A DNA stretch of 63,055 bases from Pirellulales bacterium (GTDB taxonomy: Bacteria > Planctomycetota > Planctomycetia > Pirellulales > JADZDJ01). Shown here piece after piece: positions 48,239 through 57,326 of the stretch. Under the pieces are notes generated by a model. It did no database searches, had not been told where the DNA came from, and saw only the letters and a program-made list of their open reading frames with translations. Each line of letters begins with the position of its first letter. The first letter of the stretch is position 1. The stretch is taken from positions 1-63,055 of the forward strand of contig JADZDJ010000183.1 in the NCBI GenBank assembly GCA_020851115.1, read 5' to 3'. The position numbers and the translations under genes were made by a program.

Positions 48239-49045
48239 ATGGCCTCTCACATTTCTCAACATGCCATCGTCGATCCGCAGGCCGAAATCGGCGACGATGT
48301 GCAAATCGGTCCGTTCTGCGTTGTCGGGCCAGACGCGAAGATCGGTCGCGGCACGCGGCTGGAAAATAATGTGACGCTGATGGGCCGCGTCACGCTCGGT
48401 GAAGAGAATCATCTGTTTCCCGGCGTGGTCATTGGAGCGCATCCTCAAGATGTCAGCTACCGCGGCACGGATACACAAGTTGCCATTGGCGACCACAACA
48501 TCTTTCGCGAAAGCGTCACGGTGAACCGCGCCACCGAAAAGGAAGACGGGGTCACCCGCATCGGCAGCTACAACTTTTTCATGGCCTGCAGTCATGTGGC
48601 ACACGATTGCCAACTCGGCAATCACATCATCATGGCCAATGCGACCCTGCTCGGGGGTCACGTTCACATTCACGACCATGCCACGCTCAGCGGCGGCATC
48701 GGCGTACACCACTTTACGACCATTGGCCGATATTCGTTCGTGGCCGGATTGGCCCGCGTGATTCACGATGTCCCGCCGTTTATGCTTTGCGAAGGGCATC
48801 CTGCCCGCCCCCGATGCATCAACGTTGTGGCCTTGAAGCGGCGAAACTTCTCGTCCGCGACCATTCAATGCCTTTCCGAAACCCACCGCTTGCTGTACCG
48901 CGCCAAAGTCGGACTCGACCATGCGCGCGAGATCCTACGTAGCAACGACAAGCTCGTGCCGGCCGTCAATGAGTTGCTAGACTTCATTCAGACTCAACAA
49001 GAAGGCAAGCACGGCCGTTCGCGCGAACGACGCCGCGCGGCGTAA
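48239..49045 (+). CDS. lpxA: UDP-N-acetylglucosamine O-acyltransferase
   Basis: First enzyme of lipid A synthesis, a left-handed beta-helix trimer. Hexapeptide repeats begin at HAIVDPQAEIGDDVQIGPFC and continue through VVIGAHPQDVSYRG, RESVTVNRATEKEDG and MACSHVAHDCQLGNHIIMAN. His122 in SHVAHDC is the general base. Then come GVHHFTTIGRYSFVAGLARV and the helical C-terminal domain (RNFSSATIQCLSETHRLLYR). The start ATG 48239 is the best fit; 268 aa, normal length. It follows lpxC by 128 nt and precedes the Gfo/Idh/MocA gene by 67 nt. Confidence 0.95.
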   Translation: MASHISQHAIVDPQAEIGDDVQIGPFCVVGPDAKIGRGTRLENNVTLMGRVTLGEENHLFPGVVIGAHPQDVSYRGTDTQVAIGDHNIFRESVTVNRATEKEDGVTRIGSYNFFMACSHVAHDCQLGNHIIMANATLLGGHVHIHDHATLSGGIGVHHFTTIGRYSFVAGLARVIHDVPPFMLCEGHPARPRCINVVALKRRNFSSATIQCLSETHRLLYRAKVGLDHAREILRSNDKLVPAVNELLDFIQTQQEGKHGRSRERRRAA

Positions 49046-49112
49046 ATCGACGACGAGCATACAATCCCCTTCGCCCCTGCATTTTTTCTCCACGGGATGC
49101 AAGGAATCACCT

Positions 49113-50240
49113 ATGTCTGAATCACTTCGCCTTGCAGTCATCGGTGCGGGCCATCTGGGCCGCATTCACGCCAAGCTGGCGACGCAGGTGTCCGGCGTCG
49201 AGTTGGTCGGCGTCGTCGATCCGCTCCCCGAAGCGCGGCGATTGGCCGAGGCCGAGTGCCAAGCGCCCGTGATGGCCGACTATCACGACCTGATCGGCAA
49301 GATCGATGCCGCCGTGGTCGCCACGCCGACGCGGTTTCATCATGCGGTCGGTGAGTCGCTGCTCTCGCAGGGCATTCACTGTCTGGTGGAAAAGCCACTG
49401 GCCACGTCCGTCGCGGAAGCCGATGGCATGCTTGCCGCGGCGAAGAAATCGGGCGCCATCGTGCAGGTCGGCCATATCGAGCGGTTCAATCCAGCGTGGA
49501 ATCAGCCGGCCGTAGCGCCGCTGATGCGCGAGCCGAAGTATATCGAAGCCTCGCGGTGCAGCGGATTCACGTTTCGCTCGACCGATATTGGCGTGGTTCT
49601 CGATCTGATGATTCACGACCTCGATTTGGCGTTGCATTTTGCCAACTCGTCGGTGCATAGCGTGCAGGCGCTCGGTATTTCGGTGATTGGCGAAAACGAA
49701 GACGTGGCCCAGGCTCGGGTCGAATTTGCCAACGGTTGCGTTGCGAACCTGTGTGCTTCGAGAATCAGTTACAAGCCTCTGCGGCAGATGCAAATCTGGT
49801 CGGAGCGCGGATCCGTATCGCTCGATTTTGCCACCCGCGCAGCCACCGTGGTGCGACCGGTGACGGAATTGTTGCATCGCGAGTTCGATTTGGACGATGT
49901 CGGACCCGAATCGCGCGCTCATTTGAAAGACCACCTGTTTGAAGACCTGTTGCCCATCGAACGATTTGAAGCGACGGCGCAAAATGCAATCCTTGACGAA
50001 CTGACCGATTTTGCCGACAGCATCCGCCAGCAACGCGAGCCACGAGTAACCGGGCAGCAAGGGCGAGCGGTATTGGCCGTCGCGGAACAGGTTTTGGAAT
50101 CCATCGCCGCCCACGCCTGGGATGGCCATCCGGGAGGTCGCGTCGGCGGCATGGCCATGCCGGCCGCTGCGATTCTCCGCGGCCCGCACTGGTTGCATCA
50201 GACCAACGTCGAACCACCGCAGCGCCGCGAAGCGGGATGA
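49113..50240 (+). CDS. Gfo/Idh/MocA-family oxidoreductase, possibly GnnA-like
   Basis: An NAD(P)-dependent sugar dehydrogenase. Residues 6-20 (RLAVIGAGHLGRIHA) form the Rossmann GXGXXG, the EKP motif is at 93-95 in CLVEKPLATSVAEAD, and IVQVGHIERFNPAWNQP and VVLDLMIHDLDLALHF are the substrate-side blocks with the H-D-L catalytic region. Length 375 aa. It is directly downstream of lpxA. In bacteria that make 2,3-diamino-2,3-dideoxyglucose lipid A, GnnA, a member of this family, oxidises UDP-GlcNAc and its gene sits beside lpxA. That makes GnnA a reasonable inference. The aminotransferase partner GnnB is not visible in the window. The last 50 residues look like a poorly conserved extension. Confidence 0.85.
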   Translation: MSESLRLAVIGAGHLGRIHAKLATQVSGVELVGVVDPLPEARRLAEAECQAPVMADYHDLIGKIDAAVVATPTRFHHAVGESLLSQGIHCLVEKPLATSVAEADGMLAAAKKSGAIVQVGHIERFNPAWNQPAVAPLMREPKYIEASRCSGFTFRSTDIGVVLDLMIHDLDLALHFANSSVHSVQALGISVIGENEDVAQARVEFANGCVANLCASRISYKPLRQMQIWSERGSVSLDFATRAATVVRPVTELLHREFDLDDVGPESRAHLKDHLFEDLLPIERFEATAQNAILDELTDFADSIRQQREPRVTGQQGRAVLAVAEQVLESIAAHAWDGHPGGRVGGMAMPAAAILRGPHWLHQTNVEPPQRREAG

Positions 50241-50388
50241 AGAACGCGGTCTTCACACTCTTCCGCAACGTAGAACCGCTGGACAGAGGCGGTCGAATAG
50301 TCCGTTGGCGCTTGACTATTGCTTGCAATCGGCTCCACCAATCGTCAAACGCGCTGCTCACGATGGCCCGCGAGGAATCCATTGATTC

Positions 50389-51444
50389 CTAGCGGCCAAG
50401 CAAGGTTTGAAAACTTCGTACGCCTGCGGTTATATCGGCCGCTTTGACGACGGCGCCGCTCACCGCCACGCGATCGATCCCAGCGGCAAGCACTTGGGGC
50501 AGATTCTCCCGCGTGATTCCGCCGATGGCAAATGTCGGCAGGCGGATTTCCACAGCCACTTGGCCGAGCAACGCTGCGCCAACGAACTCATCGAACGATT
50601 TGGTGCCCGAAGGAAATGCCGGTCCGATGCCAATATAATTCGCGCCATCGAGCACTGCTTTCCGCGCCTGCTCGATCGAGTGCGTCGAAACGCCGATCAG
50701 CATTTTTGTGCCGACGATCGATCGCGCGTTCTTCACGCTCGAATCATCCTGCCCGACGTGAACGCCATCGGCACGCGAAAGCGCGGCCAGATCGGGTCGG
50801 TCGTTCATGACAAACAGTGTGCTTGATCCACTGGTCAAAGCGCGCAATTGACGCGCGCGGTTCAGTAGCTCGCGATCGACAAGTCGCTTGTCGCGCAGTT
50901 GAATTGCATCCACGCCCGCGGCGACGAGTGTTTCGATCAGCCTGACGAATTCGGCTTCCGTCGACTGGCCATCGACCAATACGTACAGTCGAGCATCGGC
51001 CAGTCGCGCGATCGCATCGGCGGCAATGACGGCGGCCCGTTCGAGCGTATAAAAACGATAGCGCAGTGATTCGACCTGTCGCGCCGCGGTTGTATCGACC
51101 AGTTTGGTGTACTCTTCCAGTGCCCGCAGAGCCTGTTGTGTGCGTTTGAAACTAGCGGCGGCAACCGACGCGGCATCGGTGCGATCCGATTCGGAACGGG
51201 TCGAAATGTCCGCACCCACATCGGCCAGCGATTCGCGTGCGGCCAGCCGGTCGGCCATTGCCATTGGCCGCAGCGCCGCCTCCAAATCGTGTCGCAATTG
51301 CTTGACCTGTTCGGTCAAATGCCGGTCGTCGAGCACGAACCGCACGTAGTCTTCGACCACGCGCAAGCCTTCGCCGGCACGATTCGCCTCGGCATCGACG
51401 ATCCGCAACACGTCAACGGGCGGCAGATGGATTGAATCCGGCAT
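50389..51444 (-). CDS. thiE: Thiamine phosphate synthase with N-terminal ThiD2-like domain
   Basis: The C-terminal half (about residues 145-345) is a canonical ThiE TIM barrel: DARLYVLVDG, GVDAIQLRDKRLVDRELLNR, STLFVMNDRPDLAALSRADG, VHVGQDD, LIGVSTHSIEQARKAVLDGA, YIGIGPAFPSGTKS and FAIGGITRENLPQVLAAGID. It joins HMP diphosphate to thiazole phosphate. The N-terminal 135 residues (RIVDAEANRAGEGLRVVEDY, then SFKRTQQALRALEEYTKLVD) match the ThiD2-like helical domain found fused to some bacterial ThiE proteins; ThiD2 is described as an HMP phosphate kinase. The full protein is 351 aa, versus about 215 for ThiE alone. It stands by itself, convergent with the lpx operon. Confidence 0.92.
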   Translation of the reverse strand: MPDSIHLPPVDVLRIVDAEANRAGEGLRVVEDYVRFVLDDRHLTEQVKQLRHDLEAALRPMAMADRLAARESLADVGADISTRSESDRTDAASVAAASFKRTQQALRALEEYTKLVDTTAARQVESLRYRFYTLERAAVIAADAIARLADARLYVLVDGQSTEAEFVRLIETLVAAGVDAIQLRDKRLVDRELLNRARQLRALTSGSSTLFVMNDRPDLAALSRADGVHVGQDDSSVKNARSIVGTKMLIGVSTHSIEQARKAVLDGANYIGIGPAFPSGTKSFDEFVGAALLGQVAVEIRLPTFAIGGITRENLPQVLAAGIDRVAVSGAVVKAADITAGVRSFQTLLGR

Positions 51445-51946
51445 AGTTGTTTATCAGGCGCGAAATCTCACTCTCTACAGTGAAAACAACTCGGGGGAAA
51501 TGCCACTTTCGCAGGTTGGTTTTCGCTAGTAATGAACGGATCATCAAACGACCGCCATCGTTTTATTTCATTCGTATAGAATCCAGTTGGCGACGTCTCG
51601 CAACATTGTACTTGCGCCATATTTCCAAAATAACAACCTGCAAATCAACGCAGGTGCGATTTTAAGCGAGTTGCATTTGGATTGCCAGCGACGCGCCTCA
51701 TCACAGCGTTGGCAGTCGTGAGCTTGTTAGGAATGCTGGATCGCTGTCGTGTATGCCTTGCGAAAAGGGCTCACGGTCGTAGGCCATTGGCACAGGAATG
51801 TTGACACCCTCCATCATTTAGATCGGATGAATTTTGGCCCAGTTGCGACAATTACCACAATATGGCACGATGTTGGCTAGTATCTTGCCGATCGCGCCTC
51901 TTTTGCGCGCACCCGATCACCGACCCCTGTAGCAATAGGCCAGCCC
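51445..51946. other. Intergenic region of about 500 bp between thiE and xylA
   Basis: The two genes are divergent, so both promoters should lie here. A plus-strand frame at 51447-51665 has no protein-like composition. I see no tRNA and no repeat. No TPP-riboswitch-like sequence (such as the CTGAGA and ACCTGATC blocks) was recognised upstream of thiE. Confidence 0.4.
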
Positions 51947-53257
51947 ATGCCCGCATTTCCTGAAATTGCGAAGATCAAGTTCGAAGGCCCCAAGAGCAAA
52001 AATCCCCTTGCCTTCCATTGGTACGACGAAAACGAAGTCGTCGAAGGTAAGAAGATGAAGGACCACTTCCGCTTTAGCGTCGCCTATTGGCACACCTTTC
52101 GCGGCACAGGCAGCGACCCTTTTGGCCCGGGCACGATGGTCCGCCCCTGGGAAGGACCGACCGACAACGTCGAAAATGCCTGCATCCGCGCGCGAGTCGC
52201 CTTCGAATTCATCGAAAAACTCGGTGCGCCGTTCTACTGCTTTCACGATCGCGATGTCGCTCCCGAAGGCGCTACGCTCGCAGAGTCGAATAAAAACTTC
52301 GACGCGGTCGCTAAAATCTTCAAAGAAGAACAGCAGCGCACCGGTATTAGTCTGTTGTGGGGAACCGCGAATCTGTTCAGTAATCGGCGCTACATGCACG
52401 GCGCGGCCACGAGCTGCAACGCCGACGCCTTCGCCTTTGCGGCGGCGCAAGTAAAAAAATGCCTCGAAGTCACCAAAGACCTCGGTGGCGCTGGATACAC
52501 GTTCTGGGGCGGCCGAGAAGGCTATCAAAACCTATGGAACACGAACATGAAGCGCGAGATCGATCACCTCGCCCGCTTCATGCACATGGCGGTCGATTAC
52601 GCCAAGGAAATCGGCTTCACCGGTCAGTTCTATTTCGAGCCGAAGCCGAAAGAACCGACCAAGCATCAATACGACTTCGACAGTGCCGCCTGCATCAACT
52701 TCCTCCGCGCCTATGGCCTGGAAAAACATGTGAAGATGAACATCGAGGCCAATCATGCCACGCTGGCCGGCCACTCGATGCACCACGAGCTCGAATATGC
52801 CGCCATGCAAGGTTTTCTCGGCTCGATCGACGCCAACTACGGCGACTTGCTCCTCGGCTGGGACACCGACCAATTCCCGACCGACATCTACCTGACCACC
52901 CAAATCATGCTGGTCTTGCTTCAATACGGCGGCTTCACCAGCGGCGGCCTCAACTTCGATGCCAAAGTTCGCCGCGAAAGTTTCGAGCCGGTCGATCTGT
53001 TCCACGCCCACATCGGCGGCATGGACGCCTTCGCCCGCGGCCTGAAAATCGCCGCCGCCGTTCGCGCCGATGGCACGCTCGATAAGCTCGTCAAAGATCG
53101 CTACGCCTCCTACGACAGCGGCATCGGTGCCGAAATCGAAGCGGGCAAAGCCAACTTCAAAACGCTGGAAAAATATATGCTCGACAAGGGCGAAATCACC
53201 CCCAACACCAGCGGCAGGCAAGAGATGATTGAAAATTTGATTAACACGTTTATCTAA
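51947..53257 (+). CDS. xylA: Xylose isomerase
   Basis: Interconverts D-xylose and D-xylulose (and glucose/fructose). It is the class II, about 440-residue type: 436 aa starting [20 protein letters not shown]. Hallmarks: [40 protein letters not shown] with the catalytic His, [77 protein letters not shown] and [15 protein letters not shown] with the metal-binding Asp residues. All key positions appear conserved. It is monocistronic here, with no xylB or transporter adjacent, and is flanked by gaps of about 500 and 730 bp. Confidence 0.97.
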   Translation: MPAFPEIAKIKFEGPKSKNPLAFHWYDENEVVEGKKMKDHFRFSVAYWHTFRGTGSDPFGPGTMVRPWEGPTDNVENACIRARVAFEFIEKLGAPFYCFHDRDVAPEGATLAESNKNFDAVAKIFKEEQQRTGISLLWGTANLFSNRRYMHGAATSCNADAFAFAAAQVKKCLEVTKDLGGAGYTFWGGREGYQNLWNTNMKREIDHLARFMHMAVDYAKEIGFTGQFYFEPKPKEPTKHQYDFDSAACINFLRAYGLEKHVKMNIEANHATLAGHSMHHELEYAAMQGFLGSIDANYGDLLLGWDTDQFPTDIYLTTQIMLVLLQYGGFTSGGLNFDAKVRRESFEPVDLFHAHIGGMDAFARGLKIAAAVRADGTLDKLVKDRYASYDSGIGAEIEAGKANFKTLEKYMLDKGEITPNTSGRQEMIENLINTFI

Positions 53258-53989
53258 CTTTTTTGTGACACGGTCGAGAGACGCGCGTACGACGCAGTGA
53301 AATTTTCGCTACGTGCTGCTTGTTGCCTACCTCCTTCCGCCTGCCTAAATGTTCCTCAATCGCACGCTCCGCCAAGCGCCGTGCAACATTCAGCCACTCC
53401 GGCTTCCTCGTCACATGTCGCGTGACGTAGACGCCTTCTCACAACAGACAAAGTTCCTGCGATCGCCCGAGCGTATCTTTCGCGCGGTAGCCGCCTTTAC
53501 CCCGCTTTTCTCAGTGTGCCGTGAAAAGGAGTTGAGTTTCCGTGGGTACAAGGCCCGCCCGGCAAAGGGCCGCTCCAGCCGGGAGCAGTCGGAGTAGGAA
53601 TGAAAGCGCTGACGCTGTCGAAGCCTTCGATGTCAAAGGGTCGCCTTGGCGACTCAGCAAGTCAACAGGCCATCATGGAGACGTGAACGTCGAGCAGGCC
53701 TCGAAAAGGGTAATTTGGAAGCCGGCTCGCCTGGAACACCCTGTGAGCAGTGCCCATGAGGAAAGCCGCTGCTGTGAGGATTGGTAGAGCGACAGGATTT
53801 CGCAGTTCCACCGGGGTAGTGACGACTGTTTATCCAACCGGCGAGATGGCTGCCGCGCTTGGAGGGTAGCTAGCCGAGGGGAATTATTCGCTTGACCGTC
53901 GAACGTCACCAGTTTGGCCACAGCATCTTTCGTCGTCTTGCGGAATGACCTAGAATTTAGACACTCACAGACCCTCTCGCGCACCAAGT
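53258..53989. other. Gap of about 730 bp after xylA, GC-rich and structured; no gene seen
   Basis: No protein-coding gene is supported on either strand. The part from about 53,520 to 53,860 is unlike a random spacer: it has paired motifs (GGCCCGCCCGGCAAAGGGCC, CAGCCGGGAGCAGTCGG, GGTCGCCTTGGCGACTC) that could fold into several short stems, as in a structured RNA or an intron remnant. No group II intron domain V, reverse transcriptase or tRNA could be identified. See the findings. Confidence 0.3.
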
Positions 53990-54490
53990 ATGGCCAAGAC
54001 TTCCTTTGAGCGCTTCTGGTTGATGAAATCGGAACCAGCGTGCTTTTCGATCGACGATTTAGCCAACAGCCCCAGGCAGACAACGTGTTGGTCTGGCGTG
54101 CGCAACTATCAGGCCCGCAACTTCATGCGCGAGATGCAAAAGGGAGACAGAGTGCTGTTCTATCACTCGAGCACACTGCCGCCGGCAGTGGTCGGCGTGG
54201 CCGTCGTCGTGAAAGAGGCATACCCCGATCACACCGCCTGGGACCAAAGAGACGACCATTTCGATCCCAAAGCTTCGCCGGAAAATCAGATTTGGCAGAT
54301 GGTTGATATCAAGCTCGACAAAATATTTCCCCGCGCTGTGTCGATCGGCGAGCTGCGCAGCGTGAAGCAATTGAAATCCATGGAACTGCTCCGGCGCGGC
54401 TCGCGGCTGTCGGTGCAAAGCGTGACATCGGAAGAATTCCAGACGATTGTGCGATTGTCGCATTCAATCGTTGACAAATCGAGGAACTAA
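53990..54490 (+). CDS. EVE-domain protein
   Basis: A 166-aa single-domain protein: FWLMKSEPACFSIDDLANSP, WSGVRNYQARNFMREMQKGD, VLFYHSSTLPPAVVGVAVVV and IWQMVDIKLDKIFPRAVSIG. These are the EVE (PUA-like) family blocks of the human THYN1 relatives, which bind modified nucleobases in DNA or RNA. Bacterial EVE proteins occur alone, as here, or fused to restriction enzymes. The next gene starts 2 nt after its stop, suggesting translational coupling with the DUF2007 gene. The biological target is unknown. Confidence 0.9.
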   Translation: MAKTSFERFWLMKSEPACFSIDDLANSPRQTTCWSGVRNYQARNFMREMQKGDRVLFYHSSTLPPAVVGVAVVVKEAYPDHTAWDQRDDHFDPKASPENQIWQMVDIKLDKIFPRAVSIGELRSVKQLKSMELLRRGSRLSVQSVTSEEFQTIVRLSHSIVDKSRN

Positions 54491-54492
54491 CT

Positions 54493-54708
54493 ATGCCCGA
54501 CCCAAACGAAGTCATCACAATTTATAAGGCAAAGAACCCTACCGCGGCGTATCTCATTCGCAATGCCTTGCAAGATGCAGGCATTCAATGCCAGGTGGCC
54601 GAGGTGAACGATCCCTTCCCAGGCCTGCCCTTGGGCGAACCAGACGTAATGGTGCGCGCTTCCGACGCCGATCGCGCGCTTGCCATCATCGAGCAGCTAG
54701 ATTCCTAG
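54493..54708 (+). CDS. DUF2007 small protein (71 aa)
   Basis: The product MPDPNEVITIYKAKNPTAAY followed by LIRNALQDAGIQCQVAEVND matches the DUF2007 type, a small alpha/beta domain annotated as putative signal-transducing protein. DADRALAIIEQL ends the fold. It starts 2 nt after the EVE gene's stop, so the two form a small operon. Its function is not known. Confidence 0.85.
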   Translation: MPDPNEVITIYKAKNPTAAYLIRNALQDAGIQCQVAEVNDPFPGLPLGEPDVMVRASDADRALAIIEQLDS

Positions 54709-55345
54709 CATCAGAGGTTGAAGTTTAACTACCACGAATGATAAATTTGTGCGACTGCATGTGAGTATGTATTGGTTCTCTGCTTGTGCTTTTCTCTAGT
54801 CATCGCTTCGACAGGTTCCCGCAGTTCAACATGAGAGCCCAGATCCAGCTCACGCCACCTCGATGCCGCGCGCCGTTTGGCCAGTAAACAGGTTCCCGCC
54901 AAACTTTTCCCGCGGCAACATCTACTCCCCGGTTTCGACGTCATCTCCAACCTTCGACAATTGAGCGGTGGATCACTTGCGTTCGTCTGCTTGATCCCTA
55001 CCTGACGCCTCAAGGACGCCTTTTCCGTAACGCTCACGACCGCGGTGTTTGCGCAGCGGGCTTCCTGCTTGGCATGTTTGGCATTCCATTTGGGACGACC
55101 GCAAAGTCGATGCAAGGTGCTCGAGGAATAGGAGATGGGGAGAATGGAACAAAGAGAGCTGGCGACAACGGCTGATGAAAAACTTCAATTCTTCTCCCTG
55201 GCCTTCGACTCTTCAAAACAATGTTTCGGGCTTTGCAATCTTCCAGGCAATTCACGCTGTCGGCTCAACCATCTCTTCGCGGCTTCCATTGCCGAGCCAC
55301 CCTGGCAATTGAGATCGACGTTTTATCTCAACAAGGGCGACAATA
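54709..55345. other. Gap of about 640 bp between the DUF2007 gene and moaA; no gene seen
   Basis: Frames of 60-130 codons exist on both strands but lack recognisable domains. The neighbouring genes are convergent, so no promoter is required here. No RNA gene or repeat recognised. It may hold a decayed gene. Confidence 0.35.
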
Positions 55346-56347
55346 TTATCCGCCGATTTGATACATCGATCGTTCCGGCCGGATAAAATTGGGCGTGTCG
55401 ATGCCGTGGCCGAGCTTTTTGGCACCGACACAGGCGGCGATCAGCTTGCCGAGCCGCTCGTCGGCGGTTGCCGGCGAGATGGCAGAGTCACGCAAGATCG
55501 CGCGAGCGTCCCACTCGATGGTCGAAAACAGGCAATTGCGAACCTGTCCTTCGGCCGTCAGCCGTAGGCGATTGCAATTGCCACAGAACGGTTGTGTGAC
55601 CGGGTTGATAAAACCAATGCGGCCGCCGCCGTCGATGTAGCGAAAGTCCGTCGCAGGCTGACTGGTGTCTTCGACGGGAAGCAGTTCGAGCGGGCCGACG
55701 TCGCGTTCGATGATCCCCCGCACTTCTTCGCCGCCGAGAACTTGATCGTGCTCCCAATGTTGCTCGGCATCGAGCGGCATGTATTCGATAAACCGAAGTT
55801 CGAGACCGTGCTGGCGAGCAAATTCGGCCAGCGGCACGATTTCGCTCTCGGTAATGCCGCGAATCGAGACGGCATTGAGGCGAATCTTTCGAAAACCAGC
55901 CCGCTGCGCGGCCGCGATGCCATTGAGAACTCGCCGCAGTCCTTGGCGGCGGGAAATCTGTTCGAAAACTTCCTCGGACAGCGCATCGAGGCTGATGTTC
56001 AGCCGATGCAGTCCAGCCGCCTTGAGGTCGGCCGCCTGCTTCTCGAGTAGAATGCCGTTGGTCGTCAGCGCAATATCGCGAATGCCCGGTACCGCAGCCA
56101 GACGCTCGACGAGCTTCGGCAATTCGTGACGCAGCAGTGGTTCTCCGCCGGTCAACCGCAATCTGTCGATACCCAGCTTTGCCGCCGCCCGCACGAAACG
56201 CAAAATCTCCTCAAACGTGAGTAGCTCACGTCGCGGCTTGAATCGCACATTTTCCGCCGGCATGCAATAAAAACAACGGATGTTGCAGCGATCGGTGACG
56301 CTGATCCGCAAATTGTTATGCACGCGACCAAAGGAGTCGATTAGCAC
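55346..56347 (-). CDS. moaA: GTP 3',8-cyclase MoaA
   Basis: Radical SAM enzyme that starts molybdenum cofactor synthesis from GTP. The N-terminal 4Fe-4S site is RISVTDRCNIRCFYCMPAEN with Cys21, Cys25 and Cys28 (CX3CX2C). RLTGGEPLLRHELPKLVERL and IALTTNGILLEKQA are the SAM-binding parts. The C-terminal cluster is PFCGNCNRLRLTAEGQVRNC, and GG ends the protein, as required in MoaA. Length 333 aa. It is the last gene of the minus-strand moaD-unknown-moaE-moaA run, 22 nt after moaE. Confidence 0.96.
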   Translation of the reverse strand: MLIDSFGRVHNNLRISVTDRCNIRCFYCMPAENVRFKPRRELLTFEEILRFVRAAAKLGIDRLRLTGGEPLLRHELPKLVERLAAVPGIRDIALTTNGILLEKQAADLKAAGLHRLNISLDALSEEVFEQISRRQGLRRVLNGIAAAQRAGFRKIRLNAVSIRGITESEIVPLAEFARQHGLELRFIEYMPLDAEQHWEHDQVLGGEEVRGIIERDVGPLELLPVEDTSQPATDFRYIDGGGRIGFINPVTQPFCGNCNRLRLTAEGQVRNCLFSTIEWDARAILRDSAISPATADERLGKLIAACVGAKKLGHGIDTPNFIRPERSMYQIGG

Positions 56348-56369
56348 GAATGGGTTTAAGGTTCAAGGG

Positions 56370-56795
56370 TCAGTGGGGCGGAATTGGGTGGACCCACTCC
56401 ATGGCTCCATCCGCCCAGTTTTCACATTTCCAAATCGGGACTTCTTGCTTAATCGCATCGATCAGCCAGCGTCCGGCGGCGAACGCTTCGTCGCGATGGG
56501 CAGTGCTAACGGCAACTGCGACGCTCGCTTCTCCCGGTAGCAGATGGCCGAGCCGATGGATCACACAACATTCTATCACAGACCAGCGGCAGCGGGCTTC
56601 AGTTTCCAACTCGGCAAGTTTCCGCTCGGCCATTTCGGAATAGGCCTCATAATCGAGCGATTTAGTGGCTCGCCCATCGGTCACCTCTCGCGTCGTGCCG
56701 AGAAACAGCACGACCGCCCCGGCGGCCGGCGATTGTACGCGGTCGAGCAAAGCGGCGATATCGATGGGCGAAGATATTAGGTGGTCAAACGACAT
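56370..56795 (-). CDS. moaE: Molybdopterin synthase catalytic subunit MoaE
   Basis: Adds sulfur, carried by MoaD, to cyclic pyranopterin. Hallmarks in order: AGAVVLFLGTTREVTDGRAT, LDYEAYSEMAERKLAELE, VIHRLGHLLPGEASVAVAVS, AHRDEAFAAGRWLIDAIK and EVPIWKCE, which holds the active-site lysine. Length 141 aa. The start ATG is adjacent to the stop of the small unknown gene (TAA then ATG on the minus strand), so translation is coupled. moaA follows after 22 nt. Confidence 0.94.
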   Translation of the reverse strand: MSFDHLISSPIDIAALLDRVQSPAAGAVVLFLGTTREVTDGRATKSLDYEAYSEMAERKLAELETEARCRWSVIECCVIHRLGHLLPGEASVAVAVSTAHRDEAFAAGRWLIDAIKQEVPIWKCENWADGAMEWVHPIPPH

Positions 56796-57068
56796 TTAGT
56801 ATCCGTAGATGAAGGATCGAGCCTGGATTTTGCCGATCTCTTCATCCTGCATCAGAGGCAATCGCCTTGCCGCGTGATCGTTGGTTTTGTGAACGAGTTC
56901 TTTGTAAGAAATAAAACAGCCCTCCGCCAATGCTTCCTCCGCGCGTTCAAGTTTCATTTTGAGGGATAGGTTCTGCATTAACGGTTCGGGATCGACTTCG
57001 TCGGAAAAATGATCCAGCACTTGTTGGATTTCTCGCTTTTCAACGTTCGCCAAAGCCAAGGAGGGCAA
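56796..57068 (-). CDS. Unknown 90-aa protein between moaD and moaE
   Basis: A TTG start at 57066-57068 lies 12 nt after the moaD stop, and its own TAA is directly followed by the moaE ATG, so it is part of the operon. The sequence has helical segments ANVEKREIQQVLDHFSDEVD and LKMKLERAEEALAEGCFISY. The second recalls the C-terminal part of Phd/YefM-like antitoxins or the small helical regulators that carry 'E.ALAEG..IS.EEL'. No toxin partner is adjacent. No match to any Moco protein is recognised. A role in Moco synthesis is inferred only from position. Confidence 0.6.
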   Translation of the reverse strand: MPSLALANVEKREIQQVLDHFSDEVDPEPLMQNLSLKMKLERAEEALAEGCFISYKELVHKTNDHAARRLPLMQDEEIGKIQARSFIYGY

Positions 57069-57080
57069 ATCACTGCTATT

Positions 57081-57326
57081 CTAACCACCACTGACAGGCG
57101 GAATACAGGCAACCTCGGTTTGCGCTGAAATCGGAGTATCATCGTCGGCAAATTCCGAATCCACCGCAAACCGCAACTGCGGACCGAATTGTTCCAGCCG
57201 CGGCAGTCGACTTGTCAAGGCGCGCCGTAGATCGGCGACCAAAGGCTTGTCTGACATCTCAAGTTCAACCGAGTCGGCGCCCGCCCATTGTCGCGCCGCG
57301 GCGAACAGTTTCACTTGGATTTTCAT
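57081..57326 (-). CDS. moaD: Molybdopterin synthase sulfur carrier MoaD
   Basis: A ubiquitin-fold protein of 81 aa: MKIQVKLFAAARQWAGADSV and, at the C-terminus, TEVACIPPVSGG ending in the essential Gly-Gly that is activated by MoeB. The start ATG (57324-57326) overlaps the stop of the Fe-S oxidoreductase (ATGA), so it is coupled to that gene. The longer open frame upstream to 57677 overlaps that gene and is disregarded. The small unknown gene and moaE follow immediately. Confidence 0.93.
   Translation of the reverse strand: MKIQVKLFAAARQWAGADSVELEMSDKPLVADLRRALTSRLPRLEQFGPQLRFAVDSEFADDDTPISAQTEVACIPPVSGG

Noticed and set aside
53520-53860. Group II intron
   Set aside because: No domain V hairpin, no 5' GTGYG-type boundary and no reverse transcriptase frame were found; kept only as a weak structured-RNA candidate.
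53673-54083. Minus-strand frame of 136 codons after xylA
   Set aside because: No domain or start signal, and it overlaps the EVE gene start in antisense.
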